Shown in pieces: positions 47,489-60,267 of a DNA stretch of 64,000 bases. This DNA is from Moniliophthora roreri (Eukaryota > Basidiomycota > Agaricomycetes > Agaricales > Marasmiaceae). Under the pieces are notes generated by a model. The model was not told the origin of the DNA. It was given only the letters and a program-made list of their open reading frames with translations, and did not search any database. Every line of letters starts with the position of its first letter. Positions within the stretch are counted from its first letter, which is position 1. Position numbers and translations under genes: made by a program. The stretch lies in assembly GCA_001466705.2 (NCBI GenBank), contig LATX02000185.1, positions 186,001 to 250,000 of the forward strand, in the 5' to 3' direction.

Positions 47489-49218
47489 ATATGGCAATTC
47501 TAGAAAAGACCCAATTTTTGATTTACACTATATTTGATTTCAATCACTTTAATATAACATGAGATAATGGGTAATCAGGACTAGAGTGAACCCAATCTGC
47601 TAGTCATTGCCTTAGAGAAGCTACAGTACATTGGAAAGTATGAAAAGCTATACAATACACTATATAGAGGTGTCTAAGCTGTATGTTCTGACTTATCTAT
47701 ATATTAGATCTGAAGCAGATCACTCCTAAAACCTGTAGGGAACCTAACTATGACCATACAAATGTGTTGGCTAGTTAACCAAGCTCTCTCAAAGTGCTAT
47801 CAATGGGATTTTTTCATTTTATTTACTTTTATATGACATCTGCAAAGTGCAAAGTGCAGTCAAACAGTACAGAGGTATTAGAGAAGACATGGAACAGAGA
47901 GACAACCTGAAAAGGAATAATCAAAGAAAGATTGGTCATTGGAATTCAATATGTGGACCAGAGTCAAAGTGGACAATCTCTTAATAAAAAGTTCTAACAT
48001 GGTGAAGACAGATGAAATCATTTAACAATGAGCAACATAACCTACAAGAGAGTTAAAACACCTCAGAATGAGTGTAGCTATGTGTACACAGATACAACAA
48101 GACATATAATTATTATCTAAGAAATGTGAATTTCTAGATGAGATAGAGAATGACACATCAAAGGAGATTGGGACAGTAACAGTGTGATCTGACCTCAGAA
48201 ACTTTGACATCTGGAGGTCTGCTATGTGCAGATGGTGGAAAGAGGAATGCTGTAAGAATGTGGGATGGATACACCCATCTGTTTATGGATACCTGACATA
48301 GAAAATAGAAAAATCTAATTTATAGAGTCCAGAATGCCTGGAAAGTAGATACCTGTGTGGATATGGTTGGATACCCTAGTGGCCAGACTCTGTGACACCT
48401 GAATATTCCCTATTTCAGCATCTCAGTCACTTATTTATTATTTTCCTGAATTATTGGATATTATTTATATTTTCTTATAGAAATATTCCTTGGACTGTAT
48501 AAAAGGACAGCTAGATATCCATATGTATCCAAGTAACTCTGCCCCCTCTGATTGTGAATACATGAAGAGTTTGTTTGGTGTATAACTTTGTGTGTCATAC
48601 TAGTTTTGCTTCCTCACTTTGGGCTCTGGAGATTGGTTCTGAGTGACTCCAGAGAGATAGACATCTGATAACAAACTTGCATTGTAAGAGATAAGAGTAA
48701 CATCTTGAGTGCACTTGGCACTTTTCTAAGAGACACTTTACACCAAGAAGGAGCCTTGGGCACTTGGAGTGTGGCCTGTGTGTGTAGCAGGTTGTGACAC
48801 ATTTAGAGTCTTAACAAGGGGTGTGCCTGTGTTGAGCTCTTTGTAGAAATTGGTCTAGGGCCTTTTCCAGTACACTGTGTACTGTAGTTGTCTTAAAGAA
48901 GTCTTGAACTCTGTAGAGTCAGCTATTGAGTCTTTGCATGGGACTGTAGCTCTTGTGTTCATGCTTTGTGCACTGTATTCTTGTGTGTTTTATATGTGTT
49001 TGTAAAATAAACCAATTTCAAACCCATCTATACTCCTCTGGAGGTGAACACTTCAAGGCAGAACACTTCAATAAGAGAGAATTAACCTAGCTAAGAGTTT
49101 TGTTGGCATTCAAGTGTGGCAACTCTGATCACATCAATCCACACTTGCACAACAACCTGAGTTAGACTTTTGGAGGTTATCTTCTGGTAGTTTTCTTCTA
49201 GTCTTATCTTAGACAAAT
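47489..49218 (+). repeat. Repeat R1, full-length copy A
   Basis: It runs from ATATGGCAATTCTAGAAAAG to CTTAGACAAAT, about 1730 bp, matching copies B and D over their whole length. Inside, in this orientation, are a TATAAAAGG box (about 48498), a GT-rich transcribed-looking zone and an AATAAA (about 49005). No open frame of significance exists. No clear target duplication flanks this copy. Confidence 0.7.
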
Positions 49219-50725
49219 TATTGTCAAATATACTTATGTATATGGATTTAGGCGCCTATGTATGGAAAGTGTCTCAGACAAGCGATCCCTAGGCGATTGC
49301 TTGAGCTTGCTTGCATAGAGGGACTGTCAGCTGAGACTCCGGCTATCAGAGGACCATCAATGGCCCTTGCTGGTAGACTCATCATGTGGCTTTTCCTCTA
49401 TTATCTTCAGTCACTATGTCCAGAGCGAGAAAAATTTTGACCAGCTGCACTGCCTTCTTGCCTGCATTGACTGTCACTTGCTCTGCTACCTTCTCAGAGC
49501 TGCATCCTCCTTGGGTGTCTCATTGGTGAAGGGTTTACTTGGGGGTCATTGGAACACTATGCAATGGAAAGGTTGGGTGGGGGCTTTGGTGGGGTGATGG
49601 ATTGCAATGCACAGCTAGGTACTAGCCAATTTCAATGTATTGTTTTCAACTACCTGCCACTACATACAAGGTATTCTTTTAACATGGTTTTCTGATTGAG
49701 AAAACACTTAATCTTCTTGCAAAGAAAATTTTAAAAAACTGTANAACTCTACTTGATATAAGGACATGACTTCCTTGAAGAATGGGAGATCTAATTGAAG
49801 AGAGCAGGCCTAGAAAATGAATAGATTAGAACAGAACAAAGCAAATAGATGAAGAAGCAAATATACCTTATATAAACACTTTTTGCACCAAAAGCATACC
49901 ACATCATTGGAAAGCATGGCTGACAAAAGTTTCAAAGGGACATGGACCTTATATTGGCCCTAGAGTGTATCGAGAAGGTCTTCTAGAGTGAGGATCAAGG
50001 AGATACAAGGGGGTGGGTACCAAAGTCAGATGGCATTGTCTATAAGCTTTAGCTAAGAGAAAAGTAAGATTAGTAAAGAAAAGAGAAAGAAAAAGACAAG
50101 TAATACATGCACAAAGTTTCAGAGGAGCACAGACTAGTCATCTTTCAGTAGTCATAAGAGCTCATCTTCCTTCTTACTCTGGTGGATTGCAAATGAGATC
50201 TTATGAAATATGCCATGAATTTCAAGAGTGGCCTTCCAAATTGTCTCCAGTTGGGGGATAAGCAAATAGCTAATAAGCATGGGAGTAGTAGTGCCAGGCA
50301 TCACATTAGTTGTACAAAGGACAGAGCAGCTAGAGGAAGCAGCCATGATAAAAGGCAAAAACAACAAGAGGATAGACAAGTACTAAAAAGGGGGAAGGGA
50401 AGACACTATGTACAAGGTGTTCTTTTAACATGGTTTTCTAATTGAGAAAACACTTAATCTTCTTGCAAAGAAAATTTTAAAAAAAACCATATATAAATCC
50501 TAAATTTTAATTGCATCCTCTTAACAAGAATATGTCCGGAGGATGCTAAATTTTCAACAGCAAAAGATATGGAAATTTCAAATTCTGAGAATTAATCAAT
50601 AATACAATATATTAGAATAATTTCCATGGTGAGAATATATTAAATTTAATGGACTTACCCAATTGAGTAAGAGACCAGAGTGAGATTTACAATTTACATA
50701 CTAATGAGTGCTTATAGACATGGTA
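49219..50725. other. Unclassified segment between R1 copies, with an assembly gap
   Basis: It contains a few CpGs (49250-49450), an 'n' at 49744, and a sequence of about 75 bp ending at that 'n' (AACATGGTTTTCTGATTGAG onward) that recurs at 50428-50485. Short frames at 49258-49597 are not recognised. Confidence 0.5.
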
Positions 50726-51685
50726 ATTTGTCTAAGATAGGACTAGTGGAAAACTACCCAAAAGATAACCTCCAAAAGTCTAACTCAGGTTATTGTGCAA
50801 GTGTGGATTGACATGATCACAGTTACTGCACTTAGAATGTTAACAAAACTCTTAGCTAGGTTGATTTTCTCTTATTGAAGCAATCTACTCCAAAGTGTTC
50901 ACCTCTAGAGGAGTATATATGGGTTTTAAAAGAGTTTATATCCAAACACACAAATATACACACAAGAACATAGTGCACAAAGCACAAAACACAAGAGCTA
51001 CAGTCCAACCAAAAGACTCAGTAGCCAATATAGTCTGACCCTATGGAGTTCAAGACTTCTTTAAGACAACTACAGTACACAGTGTACTGGAAAAGGTCCT
51101 AGACTAGTTTCTACAAAGAGCTTAATTGCAGGCCCAATTCTTTTGTTAAGACTCTAAGTGTGTCACAACCTCATACCCAACACAGGCTACACTCCAAAAG
51201 CCACCAGAACTTTTGGTGTAAAGTTATCTCTTAGAAAAGTGCCAAGCACACTAAAGATGTTACTCTTTGTCTCTTATGATGCAAGTTTGTTATCAGATTT
51301 CTATCTCTCTGGAGTCACTCAGAACCAATCTCCAGGGCCTGAAGTGAGGAAGCAAAACTGGAATGGCACACAAATTTATACACCAAACAAACTTGTCATG
51401 TATTCACAATCAGAGAGGGTAGAGTTACTTGAGTATATACAAATATCCAGCTGTCCTTATATATGGTCCATGGGATATATCTACAAGAAAATATAAATAA
51501 TGTCCAATAATTCAGGAAATAATAAAAGAGTGACTGAGATGCTAAAAGAGGGAATATTCAGATGTCACAGAGTCTGGCCATTAGGGTATCTGATCATAAC
51601 TGCACAGGTATCTGCTTTCCAGTGTTCTGGACTCTTAGATATTTGGTTTCTCTCTTTTCTAGGTGGGTCTGGATGGACAGTGAAG
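50726..51685 (-). repeat. Repeat R1, 3' half of interrupted copy C
   Basis: In reverse orientation it matches the 3' half of R1, starting ATTTGTCTAAGATAGG and running to about the TTTCTCTCTTTTCTAGGTGG region. It stops where the insertion at about 51686 begins. The remainder of the same R1 copy resumes at about 53112. Confidence 0.7.
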
Positions 51686-53111
51686 AGGCAGGTACTCTAT
51701 CTTCTATGAAGAACTGCTACATGCTATCTTCACTTTAAAATGCACTCTAAAAGGGCCTCTGCAACTAAAGAGCTGCTACAAAACCCATACACACACACAC
51801 ACACACACACAAAACACACACCAAAACCCACAATAGAGGCTCCTAAGAGTGATAAAGCACTGTATAAGTCTACTAGGAGACTGAGTCTATCTTAAGTGCA
51901 ATTCAGGGTGTCAAAGGGGACAGAACGCTTTATATTTCAATTGAACAGCTTAGGTTGGTATAAGATGATAGAGCCTAAAGACTCTAGTTAGGACAACTCA
52001 AGTATGGCACTTAAGTTACGAAGTATAGGTTTTAAAATGAGTGGTTTATTGGTTGGTTATAACCAAATGTATATAGTGAGGCAAGATATATATATAAATT
52101 CCAGCTCAACTAGAAGTGACGGACTGGCAAGTGCATAGAGACTTGGTCTATGAAGCTGTGTGGAGGTCTAAATCAACACTGCACAGGGCTATAGGGTGCA
52201 AGTACCAGTTGGTGCTTGAGCCTGCATCTACAAGTACAGCTCTTTATATACAGAATGATAATTGGAAATAACAAAATAAGAGATAAATGAATGTGATCTA
52301 GTTTTAGGGCATAAATCATGTGTTCATGCATAAAAGTCCGATCTCATGTAGCAATTAGCTATTTTGGGTATATTTGGTGACCAAATGGTCAGTTTATTGT
52401 GTTTTTGGACCCTGCACAGAGTGTTGCTGGGTCTAACAATCCTCCACGTAGCCACTGGTTCTGGACTGGCTTCATACATGGGTATTGCTTCTCTTTCTGC
52501 TGGTTTACTTCTGTGTAGCTGCTTTCTACCATCAGATTGGTGGATATCGTAGTCTAGACATCCATTGTATTCAATCTCCTTCCATCTCATGTACAATTGT
52601 GTGAGTCATTTTTGATTTCCTATGTGCACATTGCCCATCATTGGTCCTGCATACACCTGGATAAGTTGTTATATCTGCCTGGGAGTGTCTTCGAAGCTCT
52701 GTGTAGGAACAAGTTCCAACCATGTATTAGTTTTGATAGTAATAATGAAGCATTGGGTCTATTGACACATTATCATGCAATGTGATCACAAAGCAAACAA
52801 TCTAGTGCACTTAGATTGTGGATTCTGCTGATATCTATTTCTTTGTATTCAGAATTAGTAGTTTCTGGCCTGTTTTATTAACCAAGGACCCTCACAGCAA
52901 TGCTTCACTGTAATGTAGAGAGCTAGTATAGTCTACTAACCTCATCTAAATTGTGTTACAGTGTCAATTATTAGACTTATTAGACTCGGCACTTAAGCTT
53001 AGATGCCATATTAGAGCTCTTGAGTTATCAAGTCATGTGAATATCACATGTACTCTTGGCTCTTTTTCTAGTATTTGATGTGAAAAGTACACAGTTTTGT
53101 GTCTAGGCCAA
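51686..53111. mobile_element. 1.4-kb insertion inside an R1 copy, class unknown
   Basis: This segment separates the two halves of one R1 copy, when compared with the uninterrupted copy D at 56600-58351. It contains an (AC)11 run and a TATATATA box (about 52088). A minus-strand frame of about 90 codons (52596-52324; MYMRWKEIEYNGCLDYDIHQ) has a vague retroelement look but no definite motif. Exact ends and target duplication were not resolved. Confidence 0.5.
51789..51810. repeat. (AC)11 microsatellite
   Basis: A perfect AC dinucleotide run, followed by imperfect AC-rich sequence to about 51830. Confidence 0.9.
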
Positions 53112-53887
53112 AATTAGGCACATCAACAGATGAGTCCATCTGTTCCACATTCTCTTTTCCAGCATCTGCACAGCTGCCAATGTCCAGGTTTCAAAGCTTC
53201 TAAGGCTGGAACATACTGTTCCTGTTCCTGTCTCCTTTGATAATCCATTCTTGATCTTATCTAGGACTTCGCATTCCTTAGATATCAATTATATGTCTTG
53301 TTGTATCTGTAGTCATGTAGCTACACTTGTTCTGAGGTTGCGTTGCCCTTTGTTAAGTAATTTCATCTATTTGTGCCACATTAGAACTCTTTATTAAGAG
53401 ATTATCAGCTTTGATTCTGATCTGCATATTGAATTCCAATGTCTGATCATTCTGATTGTTCCTTTCCAAGTCATCTCTCTGTTCTGATGTCTTCTCTAAG
53501 TACCTCTGTACTGTATGACTGCATGTTGCACTTTGCAGATGTCATAGAAAAGTGAATAAATTAAAAAAATCCCATTGATAGCACTTTGAGAGAGCTCAGT
53601 TAACTAGCCAACATGTTCATATGGTTATAGTTAGGTTTTCTACAGGTTTCAGAAGTGATCTGCTTCAGATCTGATACATAGATAGAATGTACAGCTTAGA
53701 CACCTCTATATCGCATATCATATAGCTCTTTGTACTTTCCAACACACTGTAGCTTCTCTAAGGCAATGACTAGTAGCCTGGGCTCACTCTAGTCCTTATT
53801 ACCCATTATCTGATGTCATATCAAGGTGTTCTGATTCAAAAGAAATGTAAATCAAATAAAATTGGGTCTTTTCTAGGTTTGCCATAT
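53112..53887 (-). repeat. Repeat R1, 5' half of interrupted copy C
   Basis: In reverse orientation it continues R1 from the CATCTGTTCCACATTC region to the 5' terminus (read on the minus strand as ATATGGCAAACCTAGAAAAG). With 50726-51685 it makes one R1 copy. Confidence 0.7.
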
Positions 53888-54102
53888 TAACAGGGATCTC
53901 AGAGATCAATCAGAAATCTACTAAGTCCAGTATACAAGTTGTGATAGATATTGTCCCCTCGAGATATTGGGGTACCATTGGAAAGAGCTGAATTTTGTCG
54001 TTATGAGAGTGGTTAGTATGTCTCCACAAGTCTCTAGTTTGAAAAAGTCAAACGAATAGACAATGGATTGGGGACAATCCAATTTTGTTTGGGGGGAGAT
54101 AA
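53888..54102. other. Short unclassified spacer
   Basis: It contains a few CpGs and a G-run at 54092-54097 just before an R2 copy. Nothing is recognised. Confidence 0.4.
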
Positions 54103-54278
54103 TACACCAATTTTATAAACCTTTCAAATTCTACACATATGAGCATCATTTGGACATATTTAAACAGTTGAAATGATAAGAAACATGGAAATAGAAGGAC
54201 TGATATGAGCCTGAGTAGTCAGTCAAAACCTATATATGCTTGATGGCACAAAGTTATAAGTGAATTGTACTTATGGTA

Positions 54279-56026
54279 ATATGTTGAACCTAGAAAAGAC
54301 CCACTTTTATTCATTTTACACTATTTCTGAATTGGAACACTTTAATATAACACAAGATAATGGGTAATAAGGACTAGAGTGAGCCCAGTCTGCTAGTCAT
54401 TGCCTTAGAGAAGCTGTGGTACCTTAGAAAGTACGAAGAGCTATATGATACGCTATACAGAGGTGTCTAAGCTGTACTTTCTAACCTATCTAAGTATCAG
54501 ATCCAAAGTAGATCACTTCCGAAACCTGTAGAGAATCTAACTATGGCCCAATGAATGCATTGGCTAGTTAACCAAGCTCTCAAAGTGCTATCAATGGGAT
54601 TTTAACTTCTACTTTACTTTTCTATAACATCTGCAAAGTGCAATCTGCAGTCAAACAGTACAGAGGTACTTAGAGGAGACATCAAAACAGAAAGACGACT
54701 TAGAACAGGAACAATCATAGAACAATCCTCCTCTGAAGTCAATATACAGATCAGAGTCAAAGCAGGCAATCTCTTAATAAAGAATTCACTGGCAGATAAA
54801 CAATATGCGATAAGCAAACTAGGTACAAAGACTGCTCGGAAAGACAGAAATCACTTCTGAAGGACATCCACTACCTACAGACAGATACAACAAGACATAT
54901 GAAGAATATCTAATGTGCAAGAAATCCTAAATAAGACTGAGTGTGCATTGTCAAAGGAGATAGGAACAATAACAGCATGTTCCAACCTTGGAAACTTTGG
55001 CATCTAGGCCTCTGCTGATGTGAGGATACTAGAAAAGGGAAATGCTGTCAAAAGACAGGACAGATACAGCCATCCGCTCATGGATACCTGACTTAGAAAA
55101 GAGAAAATACAAATTATAGAATCTAGAACACCTGGAAACATAGATACCCACACAGATATGGTCGGATACCCTAGTGGCCAGACTCCATGACATCTGAATA
55201 TTCCCTCTTTTAGTATCTCAGTCACTCATTTGTCATTTCCTGAATTATCAGACATTATTTATAATTTCCTGTAGATATATTCCTTGGACTGTATATAAGG
55301 ACAGCTAGATATTTGTACATACTCAAGTAACTCTGCCCCCTCTGATTGTGAATACATGAAGAGTTTGTTTGGTGTATAAATTTGTGTGCCATTCCAGTTT
55401 TGCTTCCTCACTACAGGCCCTGGAGATTGGTCCTGAGTGACTCCGGGGAGATAGAAATCTGATAATGAACTTGTGTCATAAGAGATAAGAGTAACATCTT
55501 GAGTGCATTATAGCACTTTTCTAAGAGAAACTTTACACCAAGAAGGAGCCTTGGGCACTTGGAGTGTGGCCTGTGTGTGTATCAGGTTGTGACACACTTA
55601 GAGTCTTAGCAAGGGGTGTGCCTGCACTGAACTCTTTGTAGAAATTGGTCTAGGACCTTTTCCAGTACACTGTGTGCTGTAGTTATCTTGAAGAAGTCTT
55701 GAACTCCATAGGGTCAGACTATATCGGCTATCGAGTCTTTGTACAGGACTGTAGCTCTTGTGTTTGTGCTTTGTGCACTGTGTTCTTTGTGTTTTGTGTG
55801 TGTGTTTGTGATATAAACCATTTTAAAACCATATATACTCCTCTGGAGGTGAACACTTTGAAGTAGATTGCTTCAATAAGAGAGAATCAACCTAGCTAAG
55901 AGTTTTGTTGGCATTCTAAGTGCAGTAACTCTGATTACATCAATCCACACTTGCACAACAAACTGAGTTAGACTTTTGGAGGTTATCTTTTTGGATAGTT
56001 TTCCACTAGTCTTATCTTAGACAAAT
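54279..56026 (+). mobile_element. Repeat R1, full-length copy B, inserted in R2
   Basis: 1748 bp from ATATGTTGAACC to TTAGACAAAT. It is flanked by TTATGGTA (54271-54278) and TAATGGTA (56027-56034), a 7/8 match. The uninterrupted R2 copy has a single TTATAGTA at the same place. Termini are imperfect inverted repeats (ATATGT.. against ATTTGTCTAAG). A TATATAAGG box (about 55291) and AT-rich 3' end are in the same orientation. An 8-bp duplication would fit a hAT-type or similar cut-and-paste element. The internal promoter and polyadenylation-like layout instead resembles an LTR, and the class stays open. Confidence 0.7.
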
Positions 56027-56599
56027 TAATGGTATGCCCCACATGGGTACCAAGTCACTTATAGACTCTCAATATTGTGCATTGAGCCTTCCGAAACCTG
56101 TGGGGACCTCTATACAGTGTGTTCAAGAGAGACACATTGGTAGTTGAACATATATATGGTATATCAAGGGGATATTTCACTTTTAAACAATCTTCAATTA
56201 CTCTCAGCAAGCTCCTTCAAGCTCAGGATGATACCTACAATATACCAAGAGAAAAGATACAATGATATCCAAATCATGTATACAATGGAGTATTAGCTCA
56301 AGTGTATGATCACTCTGCATTCTGGGAGAGTGATGCCATGATCCTCCAAAGATAGGAGGAAAGTGATAAGACAGAAATTGGATATGACTAATAGACAAGA
56401 AAAGAAACATGAGAGATAAGCATGAGTCAGTCAGATAGAACAGATGGAACAAGGAAATACACAATGACTCCTATGGAAGTTGAGAGTATTTCCAACCATT
56501 GAAAAACAGGATAAGGAACTCCTAGGCAGTAGCAATGGATTCCGAACCTAGATACTCATATACCACACGGAGGGCCTAGCTTGAGTCATGCTTCTGATA

Positions 56600-58351
56600 A
56601 TTTGTCTAAGATAAGACTAATGGAAAACTACCCTAAAAGATAACCTCCAAAAGTCTAACTCAGGTTGTTGTGCAAGTGTGGATTGACATGATCAGAGTTG
56701 CTGCACTTAGAATGCCAACAAAACCCTTAGCTAGGTTGATTCTCTCTTATTGAAGCAATCTACTTCAAAGTGTTCACCTCCAGAGGAGTATATATGGGTT
56801 TTAAAAGAGTTTATATCCAAACACACAAACACACACACAAGAACACAGTGCACAAAGCACAAAACACAAGAGCTACAGTCCTGTACAAAGACTCGATAGC
56901 CGATATAGTCTGACCCTATGGAGTTCAAGACTTCCTCAAGACAACTACAGCACACAGTGTACTGGAAAAGGTCCTAGACCAATTTCTACAAAGAGCTTGG
57001 TGCAGGCACACCCCTTGCTAAGACTCCAAGTGTGTTACAACCTGATACTCAATACAGGCCACACTCCAAGTGCCCAAGGCTCCTTCTTGGTGTAAAGTGT
57101 CTCTTGGAAAAGTGCTATAATGCACTTTAAGATGTTACTCTTAGTCTCTTATGACGCAAGTTCGTTATCAGATTTCTATCTCTCTGGAGTCACTCAGGAC
57201 CAATCTCCAGGGCCTGTAGTGAGGAAGCAAAACTGGAATGGCACACAAATTTATACACCAAACAAACTCTTCATGTATTCACAATCAGAGGGGGCAGAGT
57301 TACTTGAGTATGTACAAATATCTAGCTGTCCTTAGATACAGTCCAAGGAATATATCTACAGAAAAATATAAATAATGTCTGATAATTCAGGAAATGATAA
57401 ATGAGTGACTGAGATACTAAAAGAGGGAATATTCAGATGTCATAGAGTCTGGCCACTAGGGTATCTGACCATATCCATGTGGGTATCTATGTTTCCAGGT
57501 GTTCTGGGCTCTATAATTTGTATTTTCTCTTTTTCTAAGTCAGGTATCTATGAGTGGATGGCTGTTTCTGTTCCATCTCTTTACAGCATTTCCCTTTCCA
57601 GTATCCTCACATTGGCAGAGGCCTAGATGCCAAAGTTTCCAAGGTTGGAACACACTGTTACTGTTCCTATCTTCTTTGACAGTGCACGCTTGGTCTTATT
57701 TAGGACTTCTTGTGCGTTAGATATTCTTCATATGTCTCGTGGTATCTGTCTGTAGGTAGTGGATGTCCTTCAGAAGTGATTTCCGTCATTCCAAGATGAC
57801 TTTATACCTAGTTAGCTTATCACATATTGTTTATCTGCCAGTGAATTCTTTATTAAGAGATTGCCTGCTTTGACTCTGATCTGTATATTGACTTCAGAGG
57901 AGGATTGTTCTATGATTGTTCCTGTTCTAAGTCGTCTTTCTGTTTTGATGTCTCCTCTAAGTACCTCTGTACTGTTTGACTGCAGATTGCACTTTGCAGA
58001 TGTCATAGAAAGGTAAAGTAGAAATTAAAATCCCATTGATAGCACTTTGAGAGCTTGGTTAACTAGCCAATGCATTCATTGGGCCATAGTTAGGTTCTCT
58101 ACAGGTTTTGGGAGTGATCTGTTTTGGATCTGATACATAGATAAGTCAGGAAGTACAGCTTCAACACCTCTGTATAGCATGTCATATAGCTCTTTGTACT
58201 TTCCAAGGTACCATAGCTTCTCTAAGGCAATGACTAGCAGACTGGGCTCACTCTAGTCCTTATTACCTGTTATCTGGTGTCATATTAAAGTGTTCCAATT
58301 CAAAAGTAGTGTAAAATGAATAAAAGTGGGTCTTTTCTAGGTTAGACATAT
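56600..58351 (-). mobile_element. Repeat R1, full-length copy D, inserted in R2 in opposite orientation
   Basis: 1752 bp, reading on the plus strand from ATTTGTCTAAGATAAGAC to GGTTAGACATAT. Flanks are TTCTGATA (56592-56599) and TACCAATA (58352-58359), where the empty site at 63354-63361 is TTCCGATA. Most of the mismatch is explained by CpG decay, CCG to CTG on the left and to CCA on the right. Together with copy B it forms a large imperfect palindrome centred near 56.3 kb. Confidence 0.7.
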
Positions 58352-59271
58352 TACCAATACCCAAGATTGTATTTATTGGTGACCTGCATACCCATATATA
58401 GTATGGGATTACTGTTGTGACATGGGACTGAACCCATATATGTTCATTTTGTGATTTTTTTCTGTGACCAGTATGATATATACATATTATTATAATTTTA
58501 TTGTAGATATTTGTTTCCAGCAGTATATAAGGACAGCCATTTTGTAGGTGGGAGCAAGAGGAATCTGCCACACCACTATGTGATATTTGTATGTGGCTAT
58601 TGTTTGTGTAGAGAAATCACATCAGGCCCTAGGGACTCAGAGTAGACCTAGTTGAGATATAAGACTATATACCAAACTTGATAGTGACAGCAAAGCCAGA
58701 TATTTGTTCTGTGCTTTAGCGAATAGTTGTTTTTCAAAGCAAGAGAAGACTTTGTATCAGAAAGTTTTGGTGGCTTTCTGGAGGCAGCTAGTGTTTTGCT
58801 AGTGTCGATGCATCTTAGAGAGGGCTCAGGCTATGAGAGTAGAAGTTTTCCTGCTTAAGTGTGTTCTAAATTGAGTAGACACATCTTAGAGAGGGCTCAG
58901 GCTACCAGAGTAGAAGTTTTCCGGCTTAAGTGTGTTACAGATCACAACCAAGAGGGTTGTATTAGGCTTGATTGAGATAGTAGAAACCAGAAAACACTCA
59001 ATAAAAACAAATTATTTAAACAAATATATCCTTGTAGTCTCTATGTTGATAACTGGATACATGCTTATTTTAAATCACAAAGATCAAATAGAGTCTAAGT
59101 GCAGTAACTCTGATCACGCCAAACCACACTCTGCACATCACCACACACACATAGACAATAGTAGAGCAGGATCTGATCAACAGATCAGCTCTTTGTGTGG
59201 CACAATCAAGTGGTATTAACATGGCACATGATGCTGGTGGTGTGATTGGTGGTGATGTGTCAGATAGCATN

Positions 59272-60266
59272 ACCAGAGTAGAAGTTTTCTGGCTTAAGTG
59301 TGTTACAGATCACAACCAAGAGGGTTGTATCCAGTACAAGAGGTACTGTAGTCTTTGATTACTTGGGTTATCACTTTAAAGTAGTCTTACCATTGCCTCA
59401 GCACAATTAGCTGTTATATTTAGGCTTGATTGAGAGAGTAGAAACCAGAAAACACACAATAAAAACAATTTATTAAACAAATATATCCTCATAGTCTCTA
59501 CATCAATAAATGAATACACGCTTATTTGGATCACAAACATCAAGACAATAGTAGAGCAGGATCTGATCAACAGATCAGCTCTTTGTGTGGCACAATCAAG
59601 TGGTATTAACATGGCACATGATGCTGGTGGTGTGATTGGTGGTGATGTGTCAGATAGCATCAGTGTTGTTGGCAGCATTGAGGGATATTGTTGAGGCTGT
59701 TGCTGGCATTGGAGATGTTGTAGGTATTTTCATTGCCAGCATCAATGGTAGGAGCACCAGAGGTGAGGATGGCAACAGCGGAGATGATGGACAATAGTGG
59801 TGGTTAAGAAGAAAGAAGCAGAGTTTGAATATTTGCCAGGTGTCCAAATTTAAGGTCTGCTTTAAAGGGGTCTTCACTCACGTGATTGCCATTTTATTTT
59901 TATTTTTTATCCTCACCCGATAGCGACGCTGCATCTCATGCAACCCCCTCATATTCCAATCATACAATATGCAACACAATATAACACCTACAATTCAATA
60001 TAATGCCTACAACACATTGCAATGCCCAGAACACAATATAACATGATATAACATCTGCAACACATTATAACACCCTGCAATTACTATAAGGCATCATATT
60101 AGGTATGTAACTTAAATATATTACTATGAAATAATTACAGTACATTCTAACTACACTACATTCCTCTAGAACAATTACAGGCTATTGTATTTTGTGGTAA
60201 TGCCCTGTAACCTGTTGCAGTAGCCTGTCAATTTTGGTAATGAGGGTCAGACTAGATCAGCTACCA
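59272..60266. repeat. Retroelement-like unit, copy 1 of an exact 724-bp repeat (59543-60266)
   Basis: The left part (59272-59542) repeats the R2 3' zone (CCAGAGTAGAAGTTTTCTGG, CCTCAGCACAATTAGCTG). From 59543 to the 'n' at 60267 it is identical to 60818-61541. It includes TGGTATTAACATGGCACATG, which could be a primer-binding-site-like junction, then a frame interrupted after about 27 codons (MAHDAGGVIGG...). A run of about 19-nt degenerate tandem units (59964-60082) and several CpGs follow. Confidence 0.7.
59964..60082. repeat. Degenerate ~19-nt tandem repeat
   Basis: Units of the form ATATAACACCTACAATTCA, ATATAATGCCTACAACACA and TTGCAATGCCCAGAACACA follow each other. The same array recurs at 61239-61357 in the second copy of the 724-bp repeat. 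Confidence 0.7.
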
Positions 60267-60267
60267 N

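Larger units (their letters stand above)
54103..59270 (+). repeat. Repeat R2, copy 2, split by two R1 insertions
   Basis: R2 sequence runs 54103-54278, resumes at 56027-56599 and again at 58352 to about 59270, where an 'n' ends it. The pieces join without loss when aligned to the uninterrupted copy at 62619-64000. A TATATAAGG box at about 58524 and a transcribed-looking downstream zone suggest the long terminal repeat of a retroelement, but no TG..CA ends or coding part were identified. Confidence 0.7.

Noticed and set aside
54279..58351. R1 copies B and D as the two LTRs of one retrotransposon
   Set aside because: They are in opposite orientation and each has its own separate target site within R2.
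59650..59877. 75-codon minus-strand frame repeated identically at 60925-61152
   Set aside because: Identity reflects the exact 724-bp repeat, not selection on a protein; no motif.
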